DNA of 64,000 nucleotides from UBA2287 sp037442025 (lineage in GTDB: Bacteria; Bacteroidota; Bacteroidia; Bacteroidales; Tenuifilaceae), in contig JBBIRB010000001.1 in the NCBI GenBank assembly GCA_037442025.1, positions 62,001-126,000 of the forward strand, written 5' to 3'. Of the stretch, positions 51,257 through 58,892 are shown piece after piece (within the stretch, counting starts at the first letter, position 1; every line of letters begins with the position of its first letter). The notes beneath the pieces are model-generated. The model was given only the letters and a program-made list of their open reading frames with translations. It was not told the DNA's origin and did not search any database. Made by a program: the position numbers and the translations under genes.

Positions 51257-51354
51257 AATTTTTTGTTTTTGAATGGTTAGCGGTTCCCTTTGGAACTCTT
51301 TTTAGCTAATTCACTCGGTTAATGAATAAAAGTAACTTCTCCTTAAGCAATAAA

Positions 51355-51552
51355 CTACTTTAAACCAAGCATCATTTTAACACTATTCACATCGGCCTTG
51401 TTAACAAGCGTAGTGTGAGCTAAGTTTCTCTTGCGCTTGGTCGATTTTTTGGTTAAAATGTGGCTTTTAAAAGCATGTTTACGCTTAATCTTCCCTGTTC
51501 CGGTAATGGCGAAACGCTTTTTTGCTCCGGAATTAGTTTTCATTTTAGGCAT
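51355..51552 (-). CDS. rpmI: 50S ribosomal protein L35
   Basis: 65 aa, highly basic. MPKMKTNSGAKKRFAITGTGKIKRKHAFKSHIL is the L35 signature. 35 bp after infC and followed by rplT, the universal infC-rpmI-rplT order. Confidence 0.98.
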   Translation of the reverse strand: MPKMKTNSGAKKRFAITGTGKIKRKHAFKSHILTKKSTKRKRNLAHTTLVNKADVNSVKMMLGLK

Positions 51553-51587
51553 TATACAACATGTATTTGGTTAGAAAAAAATACAAA

Positions 51588-52142
51588 CTAAGTTTTCTTT
51601 TTGGTTCCTTTGGATGACATTAACATGATCATTCGTTTTCCTTCGAGTTTGGGCAACTGATCAACTTTCCCAACCTCTTCAAGATCCTGAGCAAAACGAA
51701 GGAGAAGAATTTCTCCCTTCTCTTTGAACAGGATTGTGCGTCCCTTAAAAAAAACGAATGCTTTCACTTTTGCACCGTCGCTCAGGAATTTTTCTGCGTG
51801 CTTCAATTTGAAGTTGTAGTCGTGTTCGTCGGTATTAGGGCCAAAACGAATCTCTTTTAAAACCACTTTCTGTGCGTTGGCACGCATTTCCTTTTGCTTT
51901 TTTTTCTGTTGGTACAGGAACTTTTGGAAGTCGATTACCCTACATACAGGGGGATCGGCTTTGTCGGAAATGAGTACCAAGTCCATTTCCTTGCTTTCGG
52001 CCAACCTACGGGCCTCCTCAATTGACATTACACCTGCTCCTTCGAGGTTGTCGCCAACTACGCGAACAACTCTGAAACGAATTTGCTCGTTTATCAGGTA
52101 TTTGTCCTGTTCCCTGTTTCTGTTTGACACCGGTGCAGCGAT
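51588..52142 (-). CDS. infC: Translation initiation factor IF-3, probable AUC start
   Basis: 184 aa if begun at ATC 52142. IF3-N (INEQIRFRVVRVVGDN; ARRLAESKEMDLVLIS; PPVCRVIDFQKFLYQQKKKQKE) and IF3-C (VLKEIRFGPNTDEHDYNFKLKHAEKFL) domains are complete. No ATG exists at the N-terminus. The first GTG (52130) is 20 bp from the Shine-Dalgarno; the ATC at 52140-52142 is 8 bp from a perfect AGGAGG and gives (M)AAPVSNRNREQDKYLINEQ. E. coli infC also uses a non-standard AUU that IF3 itself discriminates against, so autoregulation is likely. GTG 52130 stays possible. Confidence 0.9.
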   Translation of the reverse strand: MAAPVSNRNREQDKYLINEQIRFRVVRVVGDNLEGAGVMSIEEARRLAESKEMDLVLISDKADPPVCRVIDFQKFLYQQKKKQKEMRANAQKVVLKEIRFGPNTDEHDYNFKLKHAEKFLSDGAKVKAFVFFKGRTILFKEKGEILLLRFAQDLEEVGKVDQLPKLEGKRMIMLMSSKGTKKKT

Positions 52143-52150
52143 GCGTTTAT

Positions 52151-52156
52151 CCTCCT
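52151..52156 (-). promoter_or_regulatory. Shine-Dalgarno AGGAGG of infC
   Basis: Perfect anti-SD match in a window where such sites are rare; spacing of 8 bp to ATC 52142 versus 20 bp to GTG 52130 decides the start. Confidence 0.75.
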
Positions 52157-52171
52157 AACTTTAGTTAATAA

Positions 52172-54106
52172 TTACTGTAACTGTTTCTCAATTTCTGAAT
52201 TGACGAATTGTACAAATTCGGCTGGGCTCATTTGATCTTTATCGCCTTCGCCTTGAACACGAACAGCTACAAGACCCGATTCAACCTCCTTCTCACCAAC
52301 GATAAGTAGATAGGGAATTCGTTTTAACTCATTGTCCCTTATCTTTTTACCTAATTTCTCGTTTCTGTCGTCAATTAGGGTGCGAATATCGGAATTATTT
52401 AGGAAATTCAAAACTTTTTTTGCGTAATCGTTAAATTTTTCGCTGATAGGAATTATTACTGCCTGATCGGGTGTTAGCCATAAGGGGAACTTTCCGCCGG
52501 TATGCTCAATGAGAACAGCAACAAAACGTTCCATGGAGCCGAATGGGGCACGATGAATCATTATTGGGCGGTGGCGCTTATCGTCGGACCCAATATACTC
52601 CAGTTCAAAACGTTCGGGCAGGTTGTAGTCGACCTGAATGGTTCCCAATTGCCATTTGCGGCCAATTGCATCGCGCACCATGAAGTCGAGTTTGGGGCCG
52701 TAGAATGCAGCTTCGCCAACCTCGGTTACTGTTTTTAGCCCTCTTTCGGCAGCAGCCTCAATAATGGCTTGTTCTGCTTTCTGCCAGTTTTCGTCGGAGC
52801 CAATGTACTTCTCCTTATCGTTCGGATCGCGAAGCGAAATTTGGGCTGTATATTCAGTAAAGTTAAGTACTTTGAATATGTACAGAACAATATCAATTAC
52901 TTTAACGAACTCCTCTTTCAACTGATCGGGTCTGCAGAAAATGTGCGCATCGTCCTGTGTAAACCCTCTTACACGGGTTAGTCCATGCAACTCGCCACTC
53001 TGTTCGTAACGGTAAACAGTTCCAAATTCAGCAAGCCGTATGGGTAGGTCTTTGTACGAGTGGGGTTTCGACTTGTATATTTCGCAATGGTGCGGGCAGT
53101 TCATGGGTTTCAAAAGGAACTCTTCATCCGCCGCAGGGGTGTGGATGGGTTGGAAAGAGTCCTTGCCATACTTTGCATAGTGCCCCGATGTTACGTAAAG
53201 TTCCTTCTGACCGATATGAGGGGTTATAACCTGCTCGTAACCGTATTGACGTTGAATTTTTTTGAGAAACTGTTCCAGTTTTTCACGCAGCTGAGCACCC
53301 CGAGGTAGCCAGAGTGGTAACCCTTGGCCAACCTTTTGAGAGAATGTGAATAGTTCGAGTTCCTTGCCAACCTTTCGGTGGTCGCGTTTTTTAGCCTCTT
53401 CGAGCATTACGAGGTACTCGTCGAGTTGCGATTTTTTAGGGAAAGATATACCGTAAATACGAGTAAGCATTTTATTTTTCTCGTTACCACGCCAATAGGC
53501 ACCTGCCACATTGAGTAGTTTAAATGCTTTAATATAGCTTGTGTCGGGAAGGTGTGGTCCTCGGCATAGGTCGGTAAAGTTTCCTTGCGAATAGAACGAA
53601 ATTGTTCCATCCTCTAGGTCTTTAATGAGTTCTACTTTGTAGGGGTCGCCCTTTTCGGTATAGGTTTTCAGGGCGGAATCCTTCGAAACCTCGGAACGGG
53701 TTATGGATTGTGCATCGCGAACAAACTCCATCATTTTTTCTTCAACCTTTGCCAAATCGGTATCGGAAATAGTGCGATCGCCAAAGTCGATATCGTAGTA
53801 GAAACCATTTTCAATGCTGGGACCAATTCCTAGCTTAACTCCGGGATATACCGCTTCAACTGCTTCGGCCATGAGGTGGGCCGAAGAATGCCAGAATGCA
53901 TGTTTGCCCTCATCATCGTCCCATTTATGAAGTTTAATATTTGCATCACCAACAATTGGTCGGGTTAAGTCCCATACTTCACCATTCACGCTAACCGAGA
54001 GAACCTCCTTTGCCAATCGTTCCGAGATGCTTTTGGCTATGTCGAGTCCGTTAACACCCGCGGGAAACTGACGGATGCTCCCGTCGGGCAAGGTAATATT
54101 TATCAT
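52172..54106 (-). CDS. thrS: Threonyl-tRNA synthetase
   Basis: 644 aa from ATG 54106 (MINITLPDGSIRQFPAGV, the TGS domain start); the open frame upstream is not conserved. Editing domain with HSSAHLMAEAVEAVYPGVKLGIGP, class II core with motif 2 FGTVYRYEQSGELHGLTRVRGFTQDD and zinc ligands (MNCPHHCEIY), C-terminal anticodon-binding domain (DQAVIIPISEKF). First gene of the thrS-infC-rpmI-rplT operon. Confidence 0.97.
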   Translation of the reverse strand: MINITLPDGSIRQFPAGVNGLDIAKSISERLAKEVLSVSVNGEVWDLTRPIVGDANIKLHKWDDDEGKHAFWHSSAHLMAEAVEAVYPGVKLGIGPSIENGFYYDIDFGDRTISDTDLAKVEEKMMEFVRDAQSITRSEVSKDSALKTYTEKGDPYKVELIKDLEDGTISFYSQGNFTDLCRGPHLPDTSYIKAFKLLNVAGAYWRGNEKNKMLTRIYGISFPKKSQLDEYLVMLEEAKKRDHRKVGKELELFTFSQKVGQGLPLWLPRGAQLREKLEQFLKKIQRQYGYEQVITPHIGQKELYVTSGHYAKYGKDSFQPIHTPAADEEFLLKPMNCPHHCEIYKSKPHSYKDLPIRLAEFGTVYRYEQSGELHGLTRVRGFTQDDAHIFCRPDQLKEEFVKVIDIVLYIFKVLNFTEYTAQISLRDPNDKEKYIGSDENWQKAEQAIIEAAAERGLKTVTEVGEAAFYGPKLDFMVRDAIGRKWQLGTIQVDYNLPERFELEYIGSDDKRHRPIMIHRAPFGSMERFVAVLIEHTGGKFPLWLTPDQAVIIPISEKFNDYAKKVLNFLNNSDIRTLIDDRNEKLGKKIRDNELKRIPYLLIVGEKEVESGLVAVRVQGEGDKDQMSPAEFVQFVNSEIEKQLQ

Positions 54107-54128
54107 ACTGTTTGAGTTTTTAAAACGT

Positions 54129-54159
54129 GCAAAATTAATGGAATTATCCGTTAAAGCCA
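54129..54159 (-). promoter_or_regulatory. Promoter of thrS (TTG-N20-TAATTTTG)
   Basis: Minus strand TTG at 54157-54159 and TAATTTTG at 54129-54136 with 20 bp between, 23 bp before the thrS ATG. This also supports ATG 54106 as start. Confidence 0.6.
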
Positions 54160-54209
54160 AGTTAAAACATGTAGTTTTGGGTTTTGTTGCTATATTTCGA
54201 AAATTTAAG

Positions 54210-54227
54210 TTCGGGCAGACGCCCGAA
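54210..54227 (+). other. Hairpin in the leader of the S9 peptidase gene
   Basis: TTCGGGC-AGAC-GCCCGAA, perfect 7-bp stem, 34 bp before ATG 54261. Function not known. Confidence 0.5.
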
Positions 54228-54260
54228 ATAATTATGTGTAAATCAATAAATCGAACAAAT

Positions 54261-56435
54261 ATGAAGATACAGCGCATCATTCTCATTTTACTTTTCAATG
54301 CTTTAGCACAAAGCATACTTTTTGCTCAAGGTCAACAAGTAAGCCTCGATGATTTGTTTCGCAAGGGAACTTTCAATCCAAAATCGGTAAGAGGAATTAC
54401 TTCAATGACCGATGGAGTAAGTTACCTGGTGTTCGAGAGGGGCGGACGTGTAGTTAAGTATAGTTATAAAACTGGCGAAGAGTTGTCAGTGCTTTTCAAT
54501 GCTAAAGAATTCGATAATAATGCATTCGAGAGTTTTTCGGGATACTCTATTTGCTCTGCAGAAAAGAAACTTCTGCTCGAAACGGAAAGAGAAGACATTT
54601 ATCGTCATTCATATGTGGCTAACTTTTTTGTGTTCGACATTGAAAGCAAGCGCTTAGAGCCCCTTTCTGTAGGAGGCAAGCAGCAATTGGCCACTTTCTC
54701 ACCCAATGGTCAGCTGGTAGCCTTTGTTCGGGAAAATAACATTTTTATAAAATCGTTGACCAATGGAGAAGAGCGGCAAGTTACATTCGACGGAAAATTT
54801 AACCATATTATTAATGGTGCTGCCGACTGGGTTTACGAGGAGGAATTTGCCTTAACAAATGGAATGCAGTGGTCGCCCGATAGCAGGATGCTAGCCTTTT
54901 ACAGGTTCGACGAGGGCCATGTGAAAACATTTAGCATGGCCACCTATAATAATATGCTGTATCCGCAGAGTTACGACTTTAAATACCCGAAGGCAGGTGA
55001 AGAGAATTCATTTGTTTCCATTCATGTATTCGATATAACCAGTGGAACAACTAAAACTATGGATGCTGGGTTGGAAAAAGACCAGTACATAGCCCGTATT
55101 AAATGGACTCCCATACCACACCAGCTGAGCATGGTTAGGCTAAACCGATTACAAAATAAAATTGACATTCTTGTTGCAAATGCATATACGGGCAGTTCGA
55201 GCATTCTTTATAGCGAAGAAAACAAGTTCTATATTGAAGAACCCAACGACAACTACCCAACATTTACAAGCGATGGTAAGTTTTTCATTATCACTTCGGA
55301 GCGTGATGGATTTGAACATATTTATTTATATGATATGAGTGGCAAATTGGTACGCCAGCTTACATCAGGAAACAACGAAGTGAAAACCCTTTACGGTGTC
55401 GATTCGAAGCGAAAAGTGGTTTATTACCAGGCAGTTGATGGGATGCCTGCCCAAACTGCAGTATTCGAGGTTGGCTTTAATGGGAAGAAACCAAAGAAAC
55501 TTTCGTTTCAGAACGGTTCAAATACAGCCGACTTCAGTTCCACATTCGATTATTACCTCCTTTTTCATTCTTCAATTAAACAAGTACAACGAGTAACTTT
55601 ACATGGTAGAAATGGTAAGTTAGTGCGGGTTTTAGAAGAAAATGCAAAACTAAAGGAAGTGGTAAGCAGCTTTGCAATGCCTCAAAAGGAGTTTTTTAAA
55701 TTTAAAACCAGCGAAGATGTTGAGCTATACGGATATATGGTAAAGCCATTAAATTTCGATGAGAATCAGAAGTATCCGGTACTCATGTACCAGTATAGCG
55801 GCCCTGGTTCGCAAGCGGTTATCGACAGGTGGCGAATTGGCTGGGACGAATATTTGGCCACCCAAGGTTATATAGTTGTATGTGTTGATGGAAGAGGAAC
55901 CGGAGGAAGGGGAGAAGCTTTTAAGAAAATTACTTACGGGCAGCTGGGCTTTTACGAAACCATCGATCAGATTGAAGCGGCAAAGTACCTGCAGAAACTC
56001 CCATATGTTGAACCAAACCGAATAGGTATTTGGGGATGGAGCTATGGAGGTTACATGTCGTCGCTTTGCTTATTTAAGGGTGCCGATGTTTTCAGCATGG
56101 CCATTGCAGTTGCGCCTGTTACCAATTGGCGTTACTACGACACCATATATACCGAAAGGTTCATGGGCTTGCCACAGGTAAATGCCTCGGGGTACGACAA
56201 TAATTCACCAATTAATCATGTTGAGAAACTTAACGGCAAGTTGCTCTTAATACATGGTACCGGCGACGACAATGTACATGTTCAAAATAGCATTGAATTG
56301 GCTGAAAAGCTCATTCAGGCAGAGAAGCAATTTACAATGATGCTTTACCCCGACAAAAATCATGGGATTTATGGAGGTAATACCCGAATGCACTTGTATA
56401 CACTCATGAGCAATTTTGTAAGGGAGAATCTTTAA
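54261..56435 (+). CDS. Dipeptidyl peptidase IV-type serine peptidase (S9B)
   Basis: 724 aa from ATG 54261 (signal peptide MKIQRIILILLFNALAQSILFAQ). Eight-bladed beta-propeller (about 40-470; WVYEEEFALTNGMQWSPDSRMLAFYRFDE carries the DPP IV-type Glu-Glu motif that binds the substrate N-terminus) and an alpha/beta hydrolase domain (about 500-724): catalytic Ser in GWSYGGYMSSL, Asp in GTGDDNVHVQNS and His in PDKNHGIYGG. Cleaves X-Pro dipeptides from peptides in the periplasm. Transcribed divergently from thrS. Confidence 0.95.
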   Translation: MKIQRIILILLFNALAQSILFAQGQQVSLDDLFRKGTFNPKSVRGITSMTDGVSYLVFERGGRVVKYSYKTGEELSVLFNAKEFDNNAFESFSGYSICSAEKKLLLETEREDIYRHSYVANFFVFDIESKRLEPLSVGGKQQLATFSPNGQLVAFVRENNIFIKSLTNGEERQVTFDGKFNHIINGAADWVYEEEFALTNGMQWSPDSRMLAFYRFDEGHVKTFSMATYNNMLYPQSYDFKYPKAGEENSFVSIHVFDITSGTTKTMDAGLEKDQYIARIKWTPIPHQLSMVRLNRLQNKIDILVANAYTGSSSILYSEENKFYIEEPNDNYPTFTSDGKFFIITSERDGFEHIYLYDMSGKLVRQLTSGNNEVKTLYGVDSKRKVVYYQAVDGMPAQTAVFEVGFNGKKPKKLSFQNGSNTADFSSTFDYYLLFHSSIKQVQRVTLHGRNGKLVRVLEENAKLKEVVSSFAMPQKEFFKFKTSEDVELYGYMVKPLNFDENQKYPVLMYQYSGPGSQAVIDRWRIGWDEYLATQGYIVVCVDGRGTGGRGEAFKKITYGQLGFYETIDQIEAAKYLQKLPYVEPNRIGIWGWSYGGYMSSLCLFKGADVFSMAIAVAPVTNWRYYDTIYTERFMGLPQVNASGYDNNSPINHVEKLNGKLLLIHGTGDDNVHVQNSIELAEKLIQAEKQFTMMLYPDKNHGIYGGNTRMHLYTLMSNFVRENL

Positions 56436-56454
56436 TTTCTTTCATTTCGATTTA

Positions 56455-56485
56455 AAAAACTTGGGTAGCACCCAAGTTTTTTTTT
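56455..56485 (+). terminator. Intrinsic terminator after the S9 peptidase gene
   Basis: Stem AAAAACTTGGGT / ACCCAAGTTTTT with a 3-base loop AGC, then a run of nine Ts. Confidence 0.9.
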
Positions 56486-56496
56486 ATTGCTATGTT

Positions 56497-56524
56497 TTGC
56501 AATAATGAAAAATTATTACTTTTG
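56497..56524 (+). promoter_or_regulatory. Promoter of tRNA-Leu(CAG) (TTG-N17-TACTTTTG)
   Basis: TTG at 56497-56499 and TACTTTTG at 56517-56524, 17 bp apart; same -7 sequence and spacing as the rplS promoter. The tRNA begins 15 bp after the box. Confidence 0.7.
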
Positions 56525-56539
56525 CAACTCAATTCGCGA

Positions 56540-56626
56540 GCCCAGATGGCGAAATTGGTAGACGCGCTAGTTTCAGGGACTAGTATCAGCAATGATGTGC
56601 AGGTTCGAGTCCTGTTCTGGGCACCA
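56540..56626 (+). tRNA. tRNA-Leu (anticodon CAG), CCA encoded
   Basis: Acceptor stem GCCCAGA / TCTGGGC, D-arm with AAATTGGTAGACG, anticodon stem CTAGT / ACTAG around TTCAGGG (anticodon CAG), a long class II variable arm and T-arm AGGTTCGAGTCCT. Discriminator A and an encoded CCA are present. Confidence 0.96.
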
Positions 56627-56724
56627 AAAGCGAGTTGAAACATTTTACAACCCGATTATGGGATATATTAGATTGAGGGTTGTATTAAGTTTGCCGATGT
56701 AAAGAGTTCTTTTTATTTAATATT

Positions 56725-56808
56725 GCCCAGGTGGTGAAATTGGTAGACACACCAGCTTGAGGGGCTGGCGCCGTCAAAAGCGTGCAAGTTCGAGTCTTGT
56801 CCTGGGCA
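56725..56808 (+). tRNA. tRNA-Leu (anticodon GAG), CCA not encoded
   Basis: Acceptor GCCCAGG / CCTGGGC, anticodon stem CCAGC / GCTGG around TTGAGGG (anticodon GAG), long variable arm and T-arm AAGTTCGAGTCTT. Ends with discriminator A then CT, so CCA must be added. A TAAGTTTG (-7-like) lies at 56686-56693, giving it a possible promoter of its own. Confidence 0.96.
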
Positions 56809-56821
56809 CTTTATAAAAACG

Positions 56822-56859
56822 AAACCCACTGTAAACGAAATGTTTATGGTGGGTTTTTT
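56822..56859 (+). terminator. Terminator of the tRNA-Leu genes
   Basis: 15-bp stem AAACCCACTGTAAAC / GTTTATGGTGGGTTT (two G.U pairs), 5-base loop, then a T run. Confidence 0.85.
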
Positions 56860-56890
56860 GTTTTATAGCATTCGTTTCCCTCGAATTCCA

Positions 56891-56980
56891 TCGAGCACTT
56901 CGAGCACTTCGAGCACTTCGAGCATTTCGAACACTTCGAGCACTTCGAGCACTTCGAGCACTTCGAGCACTTCGAGAGCC
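56891..56980. repeat. 9-bp minisatellite, ten units (TCGAGCACT)
   Basis: Ten contiguous 9-bp units; units 4, 5 and 10 differ slightly (TCGAGCATT, TCGAACACT, TCGAGAGCC). Each unit repeats in frame, so any frame through it gives a low-complexity peptide (Ser-Thr-Ser). Confidence 0.95.
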
Positions 56981-56983
56981 TCA

Positions 56984-57010
56984 GTGCCCGTAGTGCCCGT
57001 GGTGTCCGTA
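56984..57010. repeat. Second 9-bp tandem repeat, three units (GTGCCCGTA-like)
   Basis: GTGCCCGTA, GTGCCCGTG, GTGTCCGTA directly after the ten-unit array, same period but different sequence. Confidence 0.8.
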
Positions 57011-57027
57011 GGGTGGGATTTGGGTGG

Positions 57028-57062
57028 TTTACCTAATAGTTCGCATCCCCCAAAGCGCAGTG
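57028..57062. repeat. Partial copy of the accessory-patch repeat
   Basis: TTTACCTAATAG(T/G)TCGC(A/-)...CCCCCAAAGCGC is shared with 58463-58495. The 57063-57158 stretch between this and copy A holds a CTGCC-GTAA-GGCAG hairpin (57098-57111). Confidence 0.6.
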
Positions 57063-57158
57063 ACAGTGGAGAAAGCCAATATAACCTCAGAACCTGACTG
57101 CCGTAAGGCAGGTATAAAATGCAGATTTTCCAATGTAAATTGGTTGAAAGGGTTGAGC

Positions 57159-57250
57159 TTTGCCCTAAACGAAACTATCTGTTTAGCATGTTTTGCCAAG
57201 CTTTCCTTTTACATTTAACATTTAGCGTTTTAAGTTATTCATTTCCTAAT
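57159..57250. repeat. Accessory-patch repeat, copy A
   Basis: Shares TTTGCCCTAAACGAAACT and a 25-bp exact block beginning CTTTCCTTTTACATTTAACA with copy B at 58380-58475; the two blocks are 24 bp apart in both copies. From 57251 to 57493 I see no gene, RNA or hairpin. Confidence 0.75.
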
Positions 57251-57493
57251 GGGGCGGGGCACTAAAATTTCGATCGCAAAATCAAAATTATCACGATCTG
57301 GTGGTGCTTGCTGCGCTTGATAAAGGAAATTGCAATACAATGCGGGGCATAAGTACGTGAGCACTACGGAATGATATCAGCTAAACAATCTGAATAGCCT
57401 GTAGAGCAAGCTGGAGAAATACCACCCGTGGGTAAATGAAGCAATGTTTAATCTGTGATATCCAATTTTAATTGTATTTTTGCAACCTCAAAC

Positions 57494-58050
57494 ATGAAAA
57501 CAATGACAACAGAAATGCAAATACTACCCGATGAAGCAATAATCAGCAAAATATACGTCATGCGGGTAGAAAGGTAATGGTTGACCGTGATTTGGCAGTA
57601 CTATATGGTGTTGAAACAAGGGTGTTAAACCAAGCGGTAAGACGAAACGAAAAACGGTTCCCTGAAGATTTTATGTTCCAAATGACACCGGAAGAAATGC
57701 AAGATTGGAAATCACAAATTGTGATATCCAATAACGAAAAGATGGGACTCAGAAAATCGCCGTTGGTTTTTACCGAACAAGGGGTTGCAATGTTGTCAAG
57801 CGTATTAAACAGCGAAAGAGCAATAATGGTAAACATTGCCATCATCAGGGTTTTTACCAAAATGCGCGAGTTACTATCTACACACAAAGAAATACTACTA
57901 AAACTTGAACAACTTGAAAAGAAAGACATTGAGCACGATGATAAAATTATGCTCATCTTCGAGTACCTCAAGCAGTTCGAGGAAGCCAAGCGGGAGGAGC
58001 TGGAGCAGAAGAACCGCCCCAGGATAGGATTTAAGCCTCCGAAAGAATAA
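57494..58050 (+). pseudogene. ORF6N-domain gene broken by a one-base frameshift
   Basis: The 157-aa frame from 57577 starts MVDRDLAVLYGVETRVLNQAVRRN, the middle of an ORF6N domain (phage/mobile-element DNA-binding protein), and lacks the usual N-terminus. That part is present in another frame from ATG 57494: ...DEAIISKIYVMRVER-stop. Adding one G to the GGG at 57564-57566 would restore ISKIYVMRGRKVMVDRDLAVLYGV. So the gene has a single-base deletion, or the assembly has an error. The C-terminus is a helical coiled coil (HKEILLKLEQLEKKDIEHDDKI). Confidence 0.85.
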
Positions 58051-58157
58051 GCCCAACGCACAAGAGACACGGAAAGGGGCACTCATCGTCAATCGTCGGC
58101 AAAAAAACACGCCAAGCCACCAAGGCACATTTTGCCAAATCTTTTACCTCGACTGGG

Positions 58158-58174
58158 CGAAGTTTGCAACTTCG
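58158..58174. repeat. REP-like inverted repeat
   Basis: CGAAGTT-TGC-AACTTCG, perfect 7-bp arms. The stretch 58051-58379 holds no gene; besides this it has an AACCTCC...GGAGGTT pair (58259-58298). Confidence 0.55.
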
Positions 58175-58379
58175 TCCTAGTTAAAAGGCGGTTTGCCTTC
58201 GGTGAACTCGCCATAGTAGGGCTCGGTTCCTGACCGCCAGCAAGGAGAAGAAATGCAAAACCTCCAGCTATTTTTAGCAGGTTTATCAACCGGAGGTTGG
58301 TTGCGCCTGAGGTATGCAGAACTAAAGGAAGCTTGTGGCTATTGTTATTTTGCCAATTGCAGGGTTGAATGGGATGTGT

Positions 58380-58495
58380 TTTGCCCTAAACGAAACTTAC
58401 ACAAAAGCATGCTCCTCCAACCTTTCCTTTTACATTTAACATTTAGTGTTTTGCATTTTTCATTTACCTAATAGGTCGCTGCCCCCAAAGCGCGC
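58380..58495. repeat. Accessory-patch repeat, copy B plus the 57028-type tail
   Basis: See copy A. Here the two modules are joined, so the full unit is probably ~115 bp and the copies at 57028 and 57159 are separated pieces of it. Confidence 0.75.
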
Positions 58496-58563
58496 AGGCC
58501 CGAAAATCGAGCGAGGGTGCGCAAGCCAGCGGAAAGGAGCTTCCGATTTTCTTGATTTTTTTG

Positions 58564-58591
58564 TTTCTTTTTGTATCAAGACAAAAAGAAA
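58564..58591. repeat. Inverted repeat inside a widespread Bacteroidota intergenic sequence
   Basis: TTTCTTTTTGT-ATCAAG-ACAAAAAGAAA, perfect 11-bp arms. The surrounding 58535-58600 can be read as DFLDFFVSFCIKTKRKG, a string I recall from many spurious Bacteroidota ORFs; I take it as a dispersed repeat, not a gene. Confidence 0.6.
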
Positions 58592-58707
58592 AGGGGAAGT
58601 GTATACTTTTTTTAGGACGAGTCATAGCTCGCTTCGCGCATTCAGGCGCACTGCCTGCTCGTGATCCCTCCTTTCTGTAATATCAAATGATTGGCTCTAG
58701 GATAAAT

Positions 58708-58736
58708 AAAAAAGACCAGCCGTCATGACTGGTCTT
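58708..58736 (-). terminator. Duplicated tRNA-Arg terminator (repeat unit 1)
   Basis: Minus strand AAGACCAG / CTGGTCTT stem followed by a T run. Confidence 0.65.
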
Positions 58737-58856
58737 CTGTGTGACCCCTGCCTTTCGGCAGGCAGGCCGGAGGGACTAGCTCGCTGCCCGCTGGCAGGCA
58801 CACAGCCTGCTCGTGATCCCTCGTCGTGTTTGGCCATTACAAATTTTTATGAAAAT

Positions 58857-58887
58857 AAAAAAGGCCAACCCTTTTCGGATTAGCCTT
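58857..58887 (-). terminator. Terminator of tRNA-Arg(ACG)
   Basis: Minus strand GGCTAATCC-GAAA(A)-GGGTTGGCC (9 bp with two G.U pairs) followed by TTTTTT, 6 bp past the tRNA. Confidence 0.8.
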
Positions 58888-58892
58888 CTGTG

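Noticed and set aside
54075..54260. N-terminal extension of the S9 peptidase
   Set aside because: It overlaps the start of thrS; the signal peptide begins at 54261.
54107..54316. N-terminal extension of ThrS
   Set aside because: It runs through the thrS promoter boxes and the peptidase leader; the TGS domain starts at ATG 54106.
56891..56980. Regular repeats resembling a CRISPR array
   Set aside because: Units are 9 bp and contiguous with no spacers; no cas genes in the window.
56840..57097. Open frame of 85 codons over the minisatellite (Ser/Thr repeats)
   Set aside because: It begins inside the tRNA terminator hairpin, consists mostly of the repeat and shows no signal of a real protein.
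58446..58664. 72-codon open frame (DFLDFFVSFCIKTKRKG...)
   Set aside because: Lies on a dispersed intergenic repeat with an inverted repeat; similar frames are common false ORFs in the phylum.
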